Made by a program: the position numbers and the translations under genes. From NCBI GenBank assembly GCA_013202715.1, contig JABMRF010000028.1, positions 1-38,880 on the forward strand: DNA of 38,880 nucleotides, in the 5' to 3' direction. How positions within the stretch are numbered: position 1 is the stretch's first letter; every line of letters begins with the position of its first letter. The notes under the pieces are model-generated. The model made no database searches. It was not told the origin of the DNA and saw nothing but the letters and a program-made list of their open reading frames with translations. Origin of the DNA: Candidatus Kuenenbacteria bacterium (GTDB lineage Bacteria > Patescibacteriota > Patescibacteriia > UBA11705 > JABHMO01). Positions 21,696 to 30,144 of the stretch are shown here, in pieces.

Positions 21696-21808
21696 TTTGA
21701 AAATTAGAAATTAAAAACTTGAAACTAGGGCAAAAGCTTATAGTTTATACAATATTAACTCTAACCCCAGTTTCCAATTTCCAGTTTCTTATTTCCTGTT
21801 TCTTTCAA
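21696..21808. repeat. Intergenic repeat array, unit GAAACT(A)GAAATT
   Basis: ttgaaaattagaaattaaaaacttgaaact-type units on the left and cagtttccaatttccagtttc-type inverted units on the right. The consensus is close to the arrays at 10260-10356 and 33184-33286. Confidence 0.75.
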
Positions 21809-21875
21809 TCTAATTCTAGCAATTTATGCAAAAAAAATCAATCCTCCAAATTCAGGATCAATTTATTTAAAATAT

Positions 21876-21989
21876 CTAACAACAAAATCCTTCACTGGTG
21901 TCAAAGTATCCATAAAAATACAAAATCAGAACAAAGGCAATAATTAGCAGAATTGCGAAGATGATTAGGATTTTTTTGAGATGTTTCAT
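21876..21989 (-). CDS. Putative 37-aa single-pass membrane peptide
   Basis: Starts MKHLKKILIIFAILLIIAF: a basic N-terminus, then one strongly hydrophobic helix, then YGYFDTSEGFCC with two terminal cysteines. It begins 15 nt after the lipoprotein stop, so the two may share a transcript. No Shine-Dalgarno sequence, as for most neighbours. Composition and position support a real small gene, but length makes this uncertain. Confidence 0.55.
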   Translation of the reverse strand: MKHLKKILIIFAILLIIAFVLILYFYGYFDTSEGFCC

Positions 21990-22004
21990 GATAAATTAAT
22001 AACT

Positions 22005-22457
22005 TTAATTATTCGGCAACAAATCCTCCGGCACTATCCATTTCGCCATTGGAAGTGCATTGCAAGCGCCAGCGGCATAAACAATGTTTTCTTCATTATA
22101 TCCTGCACTGCCCTCTTTGTAACTCCAGGTTACAATCTCAGTAAAGGTTCCTGCTCCGACATTGCAACCGCCAAAATCGGAATATTTACAAGTGTTTTTT
22201 GAAAACGTTGCGTCCGGGCCACTGCAATTTAATTTCATCTGATCCTCGGTCCAAAATGATCCAATATAATCAATGCAAGTGCTCTTGGCATATGCGCCAC
22301 AACTACCCTGAATTTTTCCGTCGCCATCAACTTCTTCAATAATGTCCATCACTTCATCTTCAGTAAAATCCGTTTCCGTAACAACGCTCCCTGATTCACA
22401 GCCGGTGAATATTACTAAACTCGAAATTAAGATCGTAAAAATAAATACTTTTTTCAT
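22005..22457 (-). CDS. Predicted lipoprotein with Cys-rich exported domain
   Basis: 150 residues. A signal sequence ends in the lipobox VIFTGC, with Cys19 as lipidation site. An acidic linker (TEDEVMDIIEEVDGD) is followed by a domain containing several cysteines (SCGAYAKSTC, LNCSG, TCKYSDFGGC, GACNAL) likely to form disulfides outside the membrane. I recognise no family. A single-pass 37-residue peptide gene follows directly. Confidence 0.75.
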   Translation of the reverse strand: MKKVFIFTILISSLVIFTGCESGSVVTETDFTEDEVMDIIEEVDGDGKIQGSCGAYAKSTCIDYIGSFWTEDQMKLNCSGPDATFSKNTCKYSDFGGCNVGAGTFTEIVTWSYKEGSAGYNEENIVYAAGACNALPMAKWIVPEDLLPNN

Positions 22458-22542
22458 AGAATTACAATTTATATATTTAATACTACCATTATCATTCTAA
22501 CATATTTCAGAACCATTTTCAAACAAATGGCGGTTTTTTTGT

Positions 22543-22576
22543 ACCAAAAAAGAACTTCATCGCTGTGAAGTTCTTT
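22543..22576 (-). terminator. Terminator of the small 22597 gene
   Basis: AAAGAACTTCA and TGAAGTTCTTT form an 11-bp stem, followed by a T-run on the minus strand. Confidence 0.8.
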
Positions 22577-22596
22577 GTATTCGTTTTTCTGTTTCC

Positions 22597-22758
22597 CTAG
22601 TCGGGTATCGCTCTGTCAAACATTTCCTTGATCTCAACCATCTCATCATTGAGTTCCAGCTCAGTCTTGCCTTTAGTCAGAATCTTCCACAGCCCCTTTG
22701 ACTTGAGATGATCGACAACGCCAAAGGTCGCTCTTTCATATATTTTTGATTCTGTCAA
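22597..22758 (-). CDS. Hypothetical small protein or gene remnant (53 aa from TTG)
   Basis: Frame reading TESKIYERATFGVVDHLKSK, continuing to EMFDRAIPD. It is open a further 14 codons upstream but contains no ATG, and TTG 22758 has no ribosome site. Codon use is much less AT-biased than the flanks, and a strong terminator follows 20 nt after the stop. It is probably the 3' end of a decayed gene of the Shine-Dalgarno-bearing class. The sequence from 22760 to 22899 shows nothing else I can support. Confidence 0.35.
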   Translation of the reverse strand: MTESKIYERATFGVVDHLKSKGLWKILTKGKTELELNDEMVEIKEMFDRAIPD

Positions 22759-22899
22759 TAGACAATGAAGATTTTCATCTAAATTTAGGATAAAGCTTAA
22801 CAGCTATTAAATTCCCTCAATTTTCTCATGGCAAAAGAAATCCTGACGAGCAGGGTCGACAGGGTTTAAGCAAGCACTTTCAAAATAACAATCCCTAAA

Positions 22900-23646
22900 T
22901 TAAATATTTAATTTATCCTCAATATATTTTATCTCTTTTTCAAACAAGCCCTTTTCCGCTAAAACACCCCCTTCATGAACCAATGGCTTCGATATATCTT
23001 TTATTCCCTTCAAAATCGTATCTTCTTTTGTCACACTAAAACAATCATGAATATCACCATAGCTACTGACATGATAATAAGCCAGCCGATCCTTAAAAGC
23101 AGCGTAAAATTCATCTGCCAGCTTCATGGTTTTATCGTTCGTATAAATATGATTAATATCGCACACCCACCTGGATTGGGGTGATTGCTTAAAAACCTTT
23201 TCCATATCTTCAACCGTCCGTCCAAGTTTTTTCAAATTATCCATATTCTCAAAAACAAGTAAGTCTCCAATTTTCTCATTTAGCCAAGGAAAGTCATCAA
23301 CAAGATCAGGATGAAAAAGAATTGCACGTGCATTTACACTTTTCGCAATATCAATAAGTTTTTCTATAAAAAATTCCGTATCTTTGCTGGGATATCTAAC
23401 AGGTCTCTTAATAGAGTCTTCACTATCATTACAAGTAAACAAGCCAGGTGCGTGAATTGAAACGTGCTTAAACTGTTTTAAATTATAAATATCTTCTTCG
23501 TCAAAAAAAGAATCATTTTCTATTCTGTGAGACTTTAAAAGACCTAACTCAATAACTTGGTTATCAATAGACAATAAGTGCTTTATTCTATCTTTAATTG
23601 GGTCAACAAAGCTAGGCCCACCGGTTGTAGCTCCGATTTTTAGCAT
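22900..23646 (-). CDS. TIM-barrel protein, sugar phosphate isomerase/AP endonuclease-like
   Basis: 248 residues from ATG 23646 (MLKIGATTGGPSF). The 51-nt in-frame extension upstream is AT-rich and lacks a start context. Barrel strand ends carry the metal-ligand pattern of the xylose isomerase-like family (PF01261): VSIHAPG, AILFHPD, LVFENMD, VCDINHIYTN, YYHVSSYGD and LVHEGGV. It probably binds divalent metal and acts on a sugar or similar small molecule; the substrate is unknown. A hairpin terminator separates it from the upstream gene. Confidence 0.75.
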   Translation of the reverse strand: MLKIGATTGGPSFVDPIKDRIKHLLSIDNQVIELGLLKSHRIENDSFFDEEDIYNLKQFKHVSIHAPGLFTCNDSEDSIKRPVRYPSKDTEFFIEKLIDIAKSVNARAILFHPDLVDDFPWLNEKIGDLLVFENMDNLKKLGRTVEDMEKVFKQSPQSRWVCDINHIYTNDKTMKLADEFYAAFKDRLAYYHVSSYGDIHDCFSVTKEDTILKGIKDISKPLVHEGGVLAEKGLFEKEIKYIEDKLNI

Positions 23647-23684
23647 ATAATTAATAATAACAGATAATACTAAATAAACAAAAT

Positions 23685-23722
23685 AAACACCACCCACTTT
23701 TCGAAAAAAACGAGTGGTGTTT
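23685..23722 (-). terminator. Terminator of the 23740-24369 gene
   Basis: AAACACCAC and GTGGTGTTT form a 9-bp stem with a 20-nt loop, followed by ATTTTG on the minus strand. The ACCACCCA / GAGTGGT arms resemble the hairpin family at 2979, 3637 and 5115. Confidence 0.6.
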
Positions 23723-23739
23723 ATTTAGTTTATGTTTTC

Positions 23740-24369
23740 TTAAAATCCACCTTCATCAACGATAACTACTTTATCTCCATGTTTTTTTAGAAAATTTTCT
23801 TTGCCAATGGCACCACTTTCAAACCTAGCTTTATTGACAGGAAATTTTCCGTCGTGTCTTGCTGTCTCTTCAGTCATTTTTTGTTCAATGAAAGATAGTA
23901 CTTTATTAGCATGTGCTATTCTATCTTCGTTTGATTTAATTCCAAGTTTTTCTGTTGCATTTTCTTCTCTTATAGGATTTCCTTTTTCATCGTATTGGCC
24001 AGATGATTTTGAGGCTGAAATAAATAATCTGCTCTTTATTAGATTTTCTGAATCAAATATTGGATCTGAATGATTTTTTAATCCATTTATTCTTAAGTTA
24101 TAATGATATTTTTGTCCATTTTCAGCTTCTATTACCACTTGAGCGCTACCATGTTGAAGATAAATATAAGTTCCATCATCAAAACGCATTTCCCTGCGGC
24201 TGGTTGGCGTTGGAAATTCATCAATTAGATCGTATTGCTTGTCAACTAAAGCATCTATTTGTTCATGAAGTTGTGCTTCTCGATCTTCTGGAGAAGGTGC
24301 TACTGTTTCAGATGTTGCTTTTTCTGTTTGTTTTTTTTGTTCGGTTGTTGGCATTTCATTAGTAGTCAT
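23740..24369 (-). CDS. Hypothetical soluble protein
   Basis: 209 residues. The N-terminal about 35 residues are low-complexity Thr/Glu/Lys-rich (TTNEMPTTEQKKQTEKATSE). A beta-rich middle follows (MRFDDGTYIYLQHGSAQVVIE), then a helical end. No signal, membrane segment or known motif. The N-terminus recalls the short disordered starts of the proteins at 38015 and 38308. I recognise no family. Confidence 0.7.
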   Translation of the reverse strand: MTTNEMPTTEQKKQTEKATSETVAPSPEDREAQLHEQIDALVDKQYDLIDEFPTPTSRREMRFDDGTYIYLQHGSAQVVIEAENGQKYHYNLRINGLKNHSDPIFDSENLIKSRLFISASKSSGQYDEKGNPIREENATEKLGIKSNEDRIAHANKVLSFIEQKMTEETARHDGKFPVNKARFESGAIGKENFLKKHGDKVVIVDEGGF

Positions 24370-24434
24370 AAAATATTGTTAATATATGTAGTAAATTGTA
24401 ACCAATGGAGCCATTTATGTCAAATTAAGCGAAC

Positions 24435-24458
24435 AAAAAAGCTAACATTTAAGTTAGC
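24435..24458 (-). terminator. Terminator of the second tRNA-Asn
   Basis: Minus strand GCTAAC-TTAAAT-GTTAGC followed by six T, 10 nt after the CCA end. Confidence 0.9.
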
Positions 24459-24467
24459 ATTTTTGCT

Positions 24468-24543
24468 TGGCTCTGTGAGTCGGACTCGAACCGACGACCT
24501 ATTGGTTAACAGCCAATTGCTCTACCAACTGAGCTATCACAGA
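24468..24543 (-). tRNA. tRNA-Asn (GTT), CCA encoded
   Basis: Acceptor TCTGTGA/TCACAGA, D-stem GCTC/GAGC, anticodon stem ATTGG/CCAAT with loop CTGTTAA (anticodon GTT), T-arm GTCGG-TTCGAGT-CCGAC, G73 and CCA. It is a canonical, well-paired tRNA-Asn. It differs from the copy at 5184-5258 in the acceptor, D and anticodon stems but shares the anticodon loop and T-stem. Confidence 0.95.
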
Positions 24544-24563
24544 ACAATAAATTCTCTAAATTA

Positions 24564-24628
24564 CTCTATACCAACTGCCGCGTCCGTCGTAGCTTAGCAA
24601 AGCGAAGACGGAAGCTATCGCAGAACAA
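24564..24628 (-). pseudogene. Broken duplicate of the tRNA-Asn 5' half with palindromic insertion
   Basis: Minus strand TTGTTCTGCGATAGCT (24628-24613) and CAGTTGGTA (24577-24569) repeat the 5' end and D-arm of the tRNA at 24468-24543, including 4 nt upstream of it. Between them is a 35-nt insertion (24578-24612) whose TCCGTC and GACGGA ends are inverted. No anticodon arm remains. It lies directly upstream of the intact tRNA and downstream of a TATAAT. Confidence 0.65.
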
Positions 24629-24679
24629 TTTTCTGTTATTATACTATCACGATATAAAAAAATTTGCAATATATCACTA

Positions 24680-24922
24680 TTACAAATCCTTATATGTATT
24701 ATCATCCCTCATTCTAATCGCATCAACCACAACAACTTCTTTTTCATAATGAAATATAATCCGGAATTTACCAATTCGAATTTTATAAAAATCAGTGTCT
24801 TTTACTTTTTGAGTCTTAAAACCAGTTCTTGAGCCCGAAACCAGTTTTTCAGTAGCTTGCAATAGCCTTTTTCGATCTGGTAAACTAATCTTTTTAAATA
24901 ACTTCCCAATCTTATCAACCAT
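24680..24922 (-). CDS. RelE/ParE-family toxin
   Basis: 80 residues with the short RelE/ParE fold: an N-terminal helical hairpin (KLFKKISLPDRKRLLQATEKL), then strands with DFYKIRIGKFRIIFHYE and VVVVDAIRMRDDNTYKDL. The central Arg residues fit the RNA-cleaving surface. It probably cleaves ribosome-bound mRNA when free of antitoxin. It starts 7 nt after the AbrB-like antitoxin stop, in normal antitoxin-first order. Confidence 0.82.
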   Translation of the reverse strand: MVDKIGKLFKKISLPDRKRLLQATEKLVSGSRTGFKTQKVKDTDFYKIRIGKFRIIFHYEKEVVVVDAIRMRDDNTYKDL

Positions 24923-24929
24923 ACAACAA

Positions 24930-25172
24930 TTATGCTATCTTTTTCAAAACTTTGATAAGATCTTTAGCCTTTATTCCTTTGCCTTTATTATCCCGAAGAG
25001 CGTCAAAAACTGTTATTTCTTTTGTTTTTTCCAATTGCTTAAGATCAAGTGGGATAACCTCAAGGATACCGCCCTTTTCACGAAGAACAAATTGATCAGT
25101 TGAAAAACTTCTCCGCCATTTTGCCGGCAGAGTAATTTGTCCTTTTGTTGTGGCTTTTGTTATTGTAGTCAT
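24930..25172 (-). CDS. AbrB/MazE-type antitoxin
   Basis: 80 residues. The N-terminal SpoVT/AbrB swapped-hairpin DNA-binding domain is clear (TTITKATTKGQITLPAKWRR, then FVLREKGGILEVIPL). The Lys-rich C-terminal tail (about 45-80) would wrap the toxin. It presumably represses its own operon. AbrB-fold antitoxins usually pair with MazF/PIN-type toxins; here the partner is RelE-like. Confidence 0.85.
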   Translation of the reverse strand: MTTITKATTKGQITLPAKWRRSFSTDQFVLREKGGILEVIPLDLKQLEKTKEITVFDALRDNKGKGIKAKDLIKVLKKIA

Positions 25173-25234
25173 ATTTACAAATGTATGAATTTCTTACATT
25201 CTTACAATACTACATTCAATAAATTCTGTCAAAC

Positions 25235-25262
25235 AAAAAGACTCCCATTACGGAGACTTTTT
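25235..25262 (-). terminator. Terminator of the 25279-26211 gene
   Basis: AAAAAGACTCC and GGAGACTTTTT pair with one mismatch. It works on both strands and lies directly after the stop at 25279. Confidence 0.75.
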
Positions 25263-25278
25263 GTTTATCTAACTTCAA

Positions 25279-26211
25279 TTAATGAAAAAAGTAATATTGC
25301 AAATCAGAAATTTTATTTCCATCCCAACCGCGAATATGATATGTTTTATTTTCACCAAAAGTTATTACAACATTTTCTTTGGACTCAAGATCAAGGATCA
25401 TTACTCCGCTAGCTGCGCCTCCGAGGTCAGCAGCCGCATAAGCGATCATTTTTGCGTTTGGCGACAGTTTCACTGAACCATATTGCAGAAAATCATCACT
25501 AACTAAAAATTCTTCAGCAGTCCCTGTTTCAAAATTATGAACTTTCAAACTATATTCTGAGACACCATCCACCGGCACCGGTCGGTAAACCAACAGTCTT
25601 CCGTCAGATGAAATATCATAAACCACTAAAACGTCATCAATACCTTCAACAAAATTCGTAACTTCTCCTGTTCGCAAATCATACTTGTACATTTCACGAG
25701 GATTAACAGCATAGAGGGCGCCACCGCCCATCTCAGAGTCATTAACAGCCAGATATACAGCATCACTTGTCTGCTTAAAAATATTAACCGTTTTCAGTGT
25801 TTCAAATTCAAACTCCTTGATCAAAGTATCGCCGTCATAAACCGTCGCGGTTTTCAATGTATCATCATGTTCAATTTTAATATCCGCCAATACAGGAACC
25901 ATTTGAGCATTTTCTAACTCAACTGCCACACCAGCCATATCGCTAGTTAAAGTTGAAATTTCAAAATCTTTGTCGCTAATTGTTTGCTCATAGCTAACGA
26001 TATCTGCAGAGGCAGAACCTGACAACCAGAAATAAACTCCGCCGCCAGCAACTACGAGGCCAATTAGTAAGGCAACGACAAAAAGGATCGCAACAATTGT
26101 GCCACTCATTCCTTTTTTGGTAGAGGGAGCACTAGGTTGAGATACTGGTTTAACTGGAGCTGGCTTTGGTGCAACAGTACCAGGACTTGTTTGTTTTTGT
26201 GGAAAATCCAT
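25279..26211 (-). CDS. Membrane-anchored protein with propeller-like exported domain
   Basis: 310 residues. A Pro/Lys-rich cytoplasmic N-terminus (about 1-35) is followed by one transmembrane helix (about 38-64, TIVAILFVVALLIGLVVAGGG). The exported domain has repeated beta blades of TolB/WD40-like style, such as MYKYDLRTGEVTNF, VYDISSDGRLLVYRP, YSLKVHNFETG and VKLSPNAKMIAYAA. No catalytic motif. It may be a surface binding protein or scaffold. No ribosome site. Confidence 0.72.
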   Translation of the reverse strand: MDFPQKQTSPGTVAPKPAPVKPVSQPSAPSTKKGMSGTIVAILFVVALLIGLVVAGGGVYFWLSGSASADIVSYEQTISDKDFEISTLTSDMAGVAVELENAQMVPVLADIKIEHDDTLKTATVYDGDTLIKEFEFETLKTVNIFKQTSDAVYLAVNDSEMGGGALYAVNPREMYKYDLRTGEVTNFVEGIDDVLVVYDISSDGRLLVYRPVPVDGVSEYSLKVHNFETGTAEEFLVSDDFLQYGSVKLSPNAKMIAYAAADLGGAASGVMILDLESKENVVITFGENKTYHIRGWDGNKISDLQYYFFH

Positions 26212-26235
26212 AGTGTTTTTTATTTTATTTTTTTT

Positions 26236-26327
26236 AATTCCGCGTTAATCCGCCGTTCGGCCACCCGTTCAGGGCCGAAGGCGAGCTCACGGCCGAGTGG
26301 CGTTTGATCCGCGCTAATCCGCGTCTT
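26236..26327. repeat. G/C-rich intergenic repeat, unit CCGCG(T/C)TAATCCGC
   Basis: CCGCGTTAATCCGC and CCGCGCTAATCCGC flank a G/C-rich core containing GGCCGAAGGCGAGCTC and CGGCCGAGTGG. That core resembles the repeat at 38640-38800 (CGGCC-TGAGCTC, GGCCGAA-GGCGAG). It lies directly after the rpoD stop codon. Confidence 0.65.
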
Positions 26328-27695
26328 TTAGTAATCACGAAGTTTTTCAATTCCTGGGAACTGCTGAATTTTTTCTAATGCTTTGGCTTCAATCTGACGA
26401 ATACGCTCACGAGTTACGTCAAATTCCTGACCAACCTCTTCTAGAGTATGAGACACACCATCAACTAAACCAAAACGCATTTCTAAAATCTTTTGTTCAC
26501 GGGGAGATAAATCTTTTATAATTTCAATCACATAATCCTTTAATAAACGAAGAGCAGCGCTACGATCTGGCGAAACATTTTTTACATCTTCGATAAAATC
26601 TTCCAAAGTTGAATCCTCATCATCATCACCAACTGAAGTTTCCAGAGAAATGGTTTCCTGGGAAATCTTCATAATATATTTCACTTTATCTACGATTTCG
26701 TCCATTTCTGCAGCAATTTCTTCCGGCATCGGCTCTCGGCCCAAATCTTGAATCAAACGACGCTCAATCTGATGAAACTTGTTAATCGTTTCCACCATAT
26801 GAACTGGAATTCGAATTGTTCTTGACTGATCAGCCAGGGCGCGAGTAATCGCCTGACGAATCCACCAAGTCGCATATGTAGAAAATTTATATCCTTTTCT
26901 GTATTCAAATTTTTCAACCGCTCGAAACAAACCAATATTTCCTTCCTGAATCAAATCCAAGAGAGACAAGCTTTTCCCAACAAATCGTTTTGCAATTGAA
27001 ACTACTAATCGAAGATTACTTTCGATTAGTTTTTGTTCTGCCTCAGCTTCTCCCCTCTCATTTCTTTTTGCCAATGCCAATTCTTCCTCTGAAGTCAACA
27101 AAGGAATCTTACCGATTTCCCGAAGATACATTTGTATTGAATCAGCTGACAATTCCGGAATTTCCCCTGCCATTCTGGCTTCGGAAAAAATACCAACTTT
27201 GGAAAGAACTTTCTCTCGTTCCTTTTTTCTACCCAAAATTCCACCACGAACTTCTATCACTTTGATTCCTAGATCATCAACTTCATCAAGTAAATCTTCA
27301 TAAACTGAAAGATAGTCTTCAGCCTCAGTAAAAATCCGCAAAACTTCTTCTTCTGTAATAAAACCACGAGACTTACCTTTGCGGATAAGAGCCTGAATCA
27401 CTTCTGGTTCCGGTGGTGCTGTTCTTTTCCTCCGGCCCCTTTTCTTCGGTAATTGTTTTTTCTGGCTCCGATACTTTTGGCCGGAAGAAGATTTCTTACC
27501 CCGCGTCTTTTGACCGGGAATAGAAGTTTTTTTCGCTTTTGTCTTTTTTGCGTCCCGAGCAGGCGAAGAGCTTCGAGAGGCTTTTTTCGTCTTCTTTGAG
27601 AAGACAGCTTTCAATTTTTTGGCAACAGATTTTTTGGCTGTTGTTTTTGAGATGGGCTTTTTTGCCCTTTTAGTTGTAGCCTTTTTGTTGGCCAT
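26328..27695 (-). CDS. rpoD: Primary sigma factor RpoD (sigma70) with basic N-terminal tail
   Basis: Promoter-recognition subunit of RNA polymerase. 455 residues from ATG 27695 ([13 protein letters not shown]). Residues 2 to about 98 are a disordered Lys/Ser/Thr/Arg-rich tail like histone H1 or AlgP. A short region 1.1-like segment ([25 protein letters not shown]) follows. The core is intact: region 1.2-2 ([20 protein letters not shown]), [41 protein letters not shown], region 3, and the region 4 helix-turn-helix ([25 protein letters not shown]). The consensus TTGACA/TATAAT promoters in this window fit such a factor. It is downstream of dnaG, as in many bacteria. Confidence 0.96.
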   Translation of the reverse strand: MANKKATTKRAKKPISKTTAKKSVAKKLKAVFSKKTKKASRSSSPARDAKKTKAKKTSIPGQKTRGKKSSSGQKYRSQKKQLPKKRGRRKRTAPPEPEVIQALIRKGKSRGFITEEEVLRIFTEAEDYLSVYEDLLDEVDDLGIKVIEVRGGILGRKKEREKVLSKVGIFSEARMAGEIPELSADSIQMYLREIGKIPLLTSEEELALAKRNERGEAEAEQKLIESNLRLVVSIAKRFVGKSLSLLDLIQEGNIGLFRAVEKFEYRKGYKFSTYATWWIRQAITRALADQSRTIRIPVHMVETINKFHQIERRLIQDLGREPMPEEIAAEMDEIVDKVKYIMKISQETISLETSVGDDDEDSTLEDFIEDVKNVSPDRSAALRLLKDYVIEIIKDLSPREQKILEMRFGLVDGVSHTLEEVGQEFDVTRERIRQIEAKALEKIQQFPGIEKLRDY

Positions 27696-27704
27696 AATAC
27701 TAAT

Positions 27705-27771
27705 CTTGATTCTAGAGTCATAAGTCAACAAGTTGTAGTATGACTCCAGACTTTTGACTCTAGACTTTCGA
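27705..27771. repeat. Intergenic repeat array, unit GACTCTAGACTTT
   Basis: attctagagtcataagtcaa on one side, and tgactccagacttt, tgactctagacttt and cgac units on the other, make an imperfect inverted array. It sits between dnaG and rpoD, which are otherwise a normal pair. Confidence 0.75.
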
Positions 27772-29574
27772 CTATTTAAGTTTCGCTAACTGTTCAGAAT
27801 AAACAGTTATATCTTTTATATATTTATCAATTAATTCATGATCACCTACCTTTTCTGCCTGATTTAATTTTTCACTGAGCTCGCTAACCTTTTTGGTCAT
27901 GAAATTTATTTTCAACGAATTAATTAAACCAACAAGTTCTAAATTTATTTGATTCAAATCAAAATCTTCGTAGATTTTATCAACATACAAAACAAGACTA
28001 TCTAAATAGCCCTGACTCAATTGATGTCCGTCAGTTTGTATCCACTGATTTATTTGTTCTTTAGTTAATTCTCTTACATTTTCATTATAGTACAATATTA
28101 AACTTTTGTAAAATTCCTGTAATTCTGCCTTGTGGACCATTTCCGGTAGAAAATAATCCTCAGCATAAGCAATCAGCTCCGGATAGTTCAAAAGAATTGT
28201 AATTACCCGTTCAAAATACTGTTCTTCTTTGGTTTTTTCCCGAGGTTGCTCATTTTGATCCGGAGAAATATCCACATTCTGCTTTAATTTTATATTTTTA
28301 TATTCTTGTATTCTTGTACCGCCCGGCAAACTTTCCCACAAAAGGTTCTCTTTTACGCCCAATGTCTCTGCCGATTTTTTTATCCAATGATCTTTTTCTA
28401 TTTTATCTTTTATTTTAGAAATTTCCTGTAAAATATTTTTTGCGGCAACCTTTTTCTTGTTAATATCTTGGAGAGCTTCCTCAGTTAAATACTTATCAAA
28501 ATAAAACTGCATGGCTGATTTTGATTTTCGCAGTGACTCTTCCCAGTCTTTTGGATTATTTTTAATACATTCGTCAGGATCTTTTCCTGTAATCACATTT
28601 ACAATTTTAACGTTCATTTCTTGTGAAAATAACAAATCAATACTTCTTTGTGCTGCGAGCTGACCGGCTTCATCCTGGTCAAAACACAAAGCCACATTTG
28701 GCGTATATCTTTTTATCAATTGAATCTGGTCTAATGTTAATGCGGTTCCGGAACATGCCACAACATTTTCATAACCGGCCTGATGACAGGCAATCACATC
28801 CATATTGCCTTCAACAACCACTGCGTAACTAATTTGTCTAATTGATTTTTTTGCTTTATCCAAACCGTACAAAACCTTACTCTTATGATAAATCAAACTT
28901 TCCGGTGTATTTATATATTTAGCTGGTTCATCACTTTTGAGAGCTCTACCAGTAAAGCCAACCATATTTCCGTGCAAATCCTGAATTGGGAAAATTAATC
29001 TGTCTCTGAATCGATCATAATATCCACCTTTATCATTTTTAATTGTAAGGCCGGCCTGAAATATTTCCGTTTCCGTAAATTTTTCCCCAAGCAAATGTTT
29101 CATTGTTAAATCCCAGGAATCCGGAGCATAACCGATTTTAAACTTTTCAACAGTGTCTGTATTCAAACCTCTTTGTTTAATATAATCATTCGCCTTTTTG
29201 CCAATTGACTTAGTCAAATTCCCATGCCAAAAACTTGCCGCCGCCGAACAAACATCCTGCAGTTTATTTTTCAAACTGGTTGTCCGCGGGTCAAAGCTTT
29301 TCAATTCAACACCGGCTTTTTTTGCCAAAATTCGAAGAGCTTCTGGAAATTCAACTCCTTCTATCTTTTGAATAAAAGTAAACATATCACCGCCTTCACT
29401 ACATCCAAAGCAGTGAAAAATCTGCCGATCCGGCGTAACAAAAAAAGAAGGAGATTTTTCATTATGAAAAGGACATGCTCCCTTGAAATTCGCACCTGCT
29501 TTTTTCAATTGAACGTATTCCCCTACAACAGTAACAATGTCCAATTTTTGTTTTATTTCATCAACTGAATCCAT
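27772..29574 (-). CDS. dnaG: DNA primase DnaG
   Basis: Makes RNA primers for replication. 600 residues from ATG 29574 (AAGGTGA 11 nt upstream). The CHC2 zinc finger uses C34, H37, C55 and C58. The RNA polymerase domain continues with the [13 protein letters not shown] toprim Glu, then the acidic pair in [15 protein letters not shown] and DPDE at the metal site. The C-terminal DnaB-interaction region (after about 430) is poorly conserved, as is common in small genomes. It is upstream of rpoD on the same strand. Confidence 0.96.
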   Translation of the reverse strand: MDSVDEIKQKLDIVTVVGEYVQLKKAGANFKGACPFHNEKSPSFFVTPDRQIFHCFGCSEGGDMFTFIQKIEGVEFPEALRILAKKAGVELKSFDPRTTSLKNKLQDVCSAAASFWHGNLTKSIGKKANDYIKQRGLNTDTVEKFKIGYAPDSWDLTMKHLLGEKFTETEIFQAGLTIKNDKGGYYDRFRDRLIFPIQDLHGNMVGFTGRALKSDEPAKYINTPESLIYHKSKVLYGLDKAKKSIRQISYAVVVEGNMDVIACHQAGYENVVACSGTALTLDQIQLIKRYTPNVALCFDQDEAGQLAAQRSIDLLFSQEMNVKIVNVITGKDPDECIKNNPKDWEESLRKSKSAMQFYFDKYLTEEALQDINKKKVAAKNILQEISKIKDKIEKDHWIKKSAETLGVKENLLWESLPGGTRIQEYKNIKLKQNVDISPDQNEQPREKTKEEQYFERVITILLNYPELIAYAEDYFLPEMVHKAELQEFYKSLILYYNENVRELTKEQINQWIQTDGHQLSQGYLDSLVLYVDKIYEDFDLNQINLELVGLINSLKINFMTKKVSELSEKLNQAEKVGDHELIDKYIKDITVYSEQLAKLK

Positions 29575-29632
29575 ATAGTACAATCACCTTACCAAAATGT
29601 GCATAAAACCACAAGTCTTTTTTTTAGTTTTG

Positions 29633-29641
29633 TGGTATAAT
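29633..29641 (+). promoter_or_regulatory. Extended -10 promoter of the DUF1003 gene
   Basis: TGG-TATAAT, a TGn extended -10 hexamer, with no good -35. The leader is about 20 nt, without a Shine-Dalgarno sequence. Confidence 0.5.
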
Positions 29642-29667
29642 TAACTTGTTAAAAATAAAAAATTATT

Positions 29668-30105
29668 ATGCCAAAAGAAAAAATTATTATTCCGGGAAAG
29701 TTCAAAGATATCGAGAAAGTTGGCACAAAGCAAACATTTCAGTCTTTACCAAAAGAAAAGCGTACTTTTGGTCAAAGATCGGCTGATGTTGTGACAACCT
29801 TTTGCGGTAGCTGGACATTTATAATCATGGTCCTGGCTTACATTGCGGTCTGGGTTACTCTCAATTTAGTAGCCTGGGGCCTTCATTGGGACCCATGGCC
29901 TTTCATTATTCTGAACTTAACCCTTTCATGTCTCGCAGCGCTCCAAGCTCCGGTAATCTTGATGAGTAACAATAGAACTGATCAGCGAGACAGATTAAAT
30001 CAACGCTATGATTACTTAGTTGACCGAAAAACCGGCCGTGATGTTGAAAAGATTCTGAAGCAGGTAGAAACTATAAAAAGAAAAATTGATCGAATGGATA
30101 AATAA
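29668..30105 (+). CDS. DUF1003 membrane protein
   Basis: 145 residues. The soluble N-terminus (FGQRSADVVTTFCGSW) leads into two helices (about 50-72 and 78-100) with the DUF1003 pattern GSW-FI--VL--IAVW---N and PFIILNLTLSCLAALQAPVILMSNNR. A charged coiled-coil C-terminus (RLNQRYDYLVDRKTGRDVEKIL) follows. Function is unknown; the family is common in bacteria. It is the only plus-strand gene between about 11 and 33 kb and is divergent from dnaG. Confidence 0.88.
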   Translation: MPKEKIIIPGKFKDIEKVGTKQTFQSLPKEKRTFGQRSADVVTTFCGSWTFIIMVLAYIAVWVTLNLVAWGLHWDPWPFIILNLTLSCLAALQAPVILMSNNRTDQRDRLNQRYDYLVDRKTGRDVEKILKQVETIKRKIDRMDK

Positions 30106-30121
30106 TAAGACTAAAACTAAA

Positions 30122-30144
30122 AGTCCCCGCAAGGGGGCTTTTTT
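30122..30144 (+). terminator. Terminator of the DUF1003 gene
   Basis: AGTCCCC-GCAA-GGGGGCT followed by six T. It overlaps the last codon of the convergent 30143-30454 gene. Confidence 0.85.

Noticed and set aside
22801..22899. Short plus-strand ORF starting ATGGCAAAAGAAATCC
   Set aside because: Only 13 codons, with no promoter, ribosome site or terminator.
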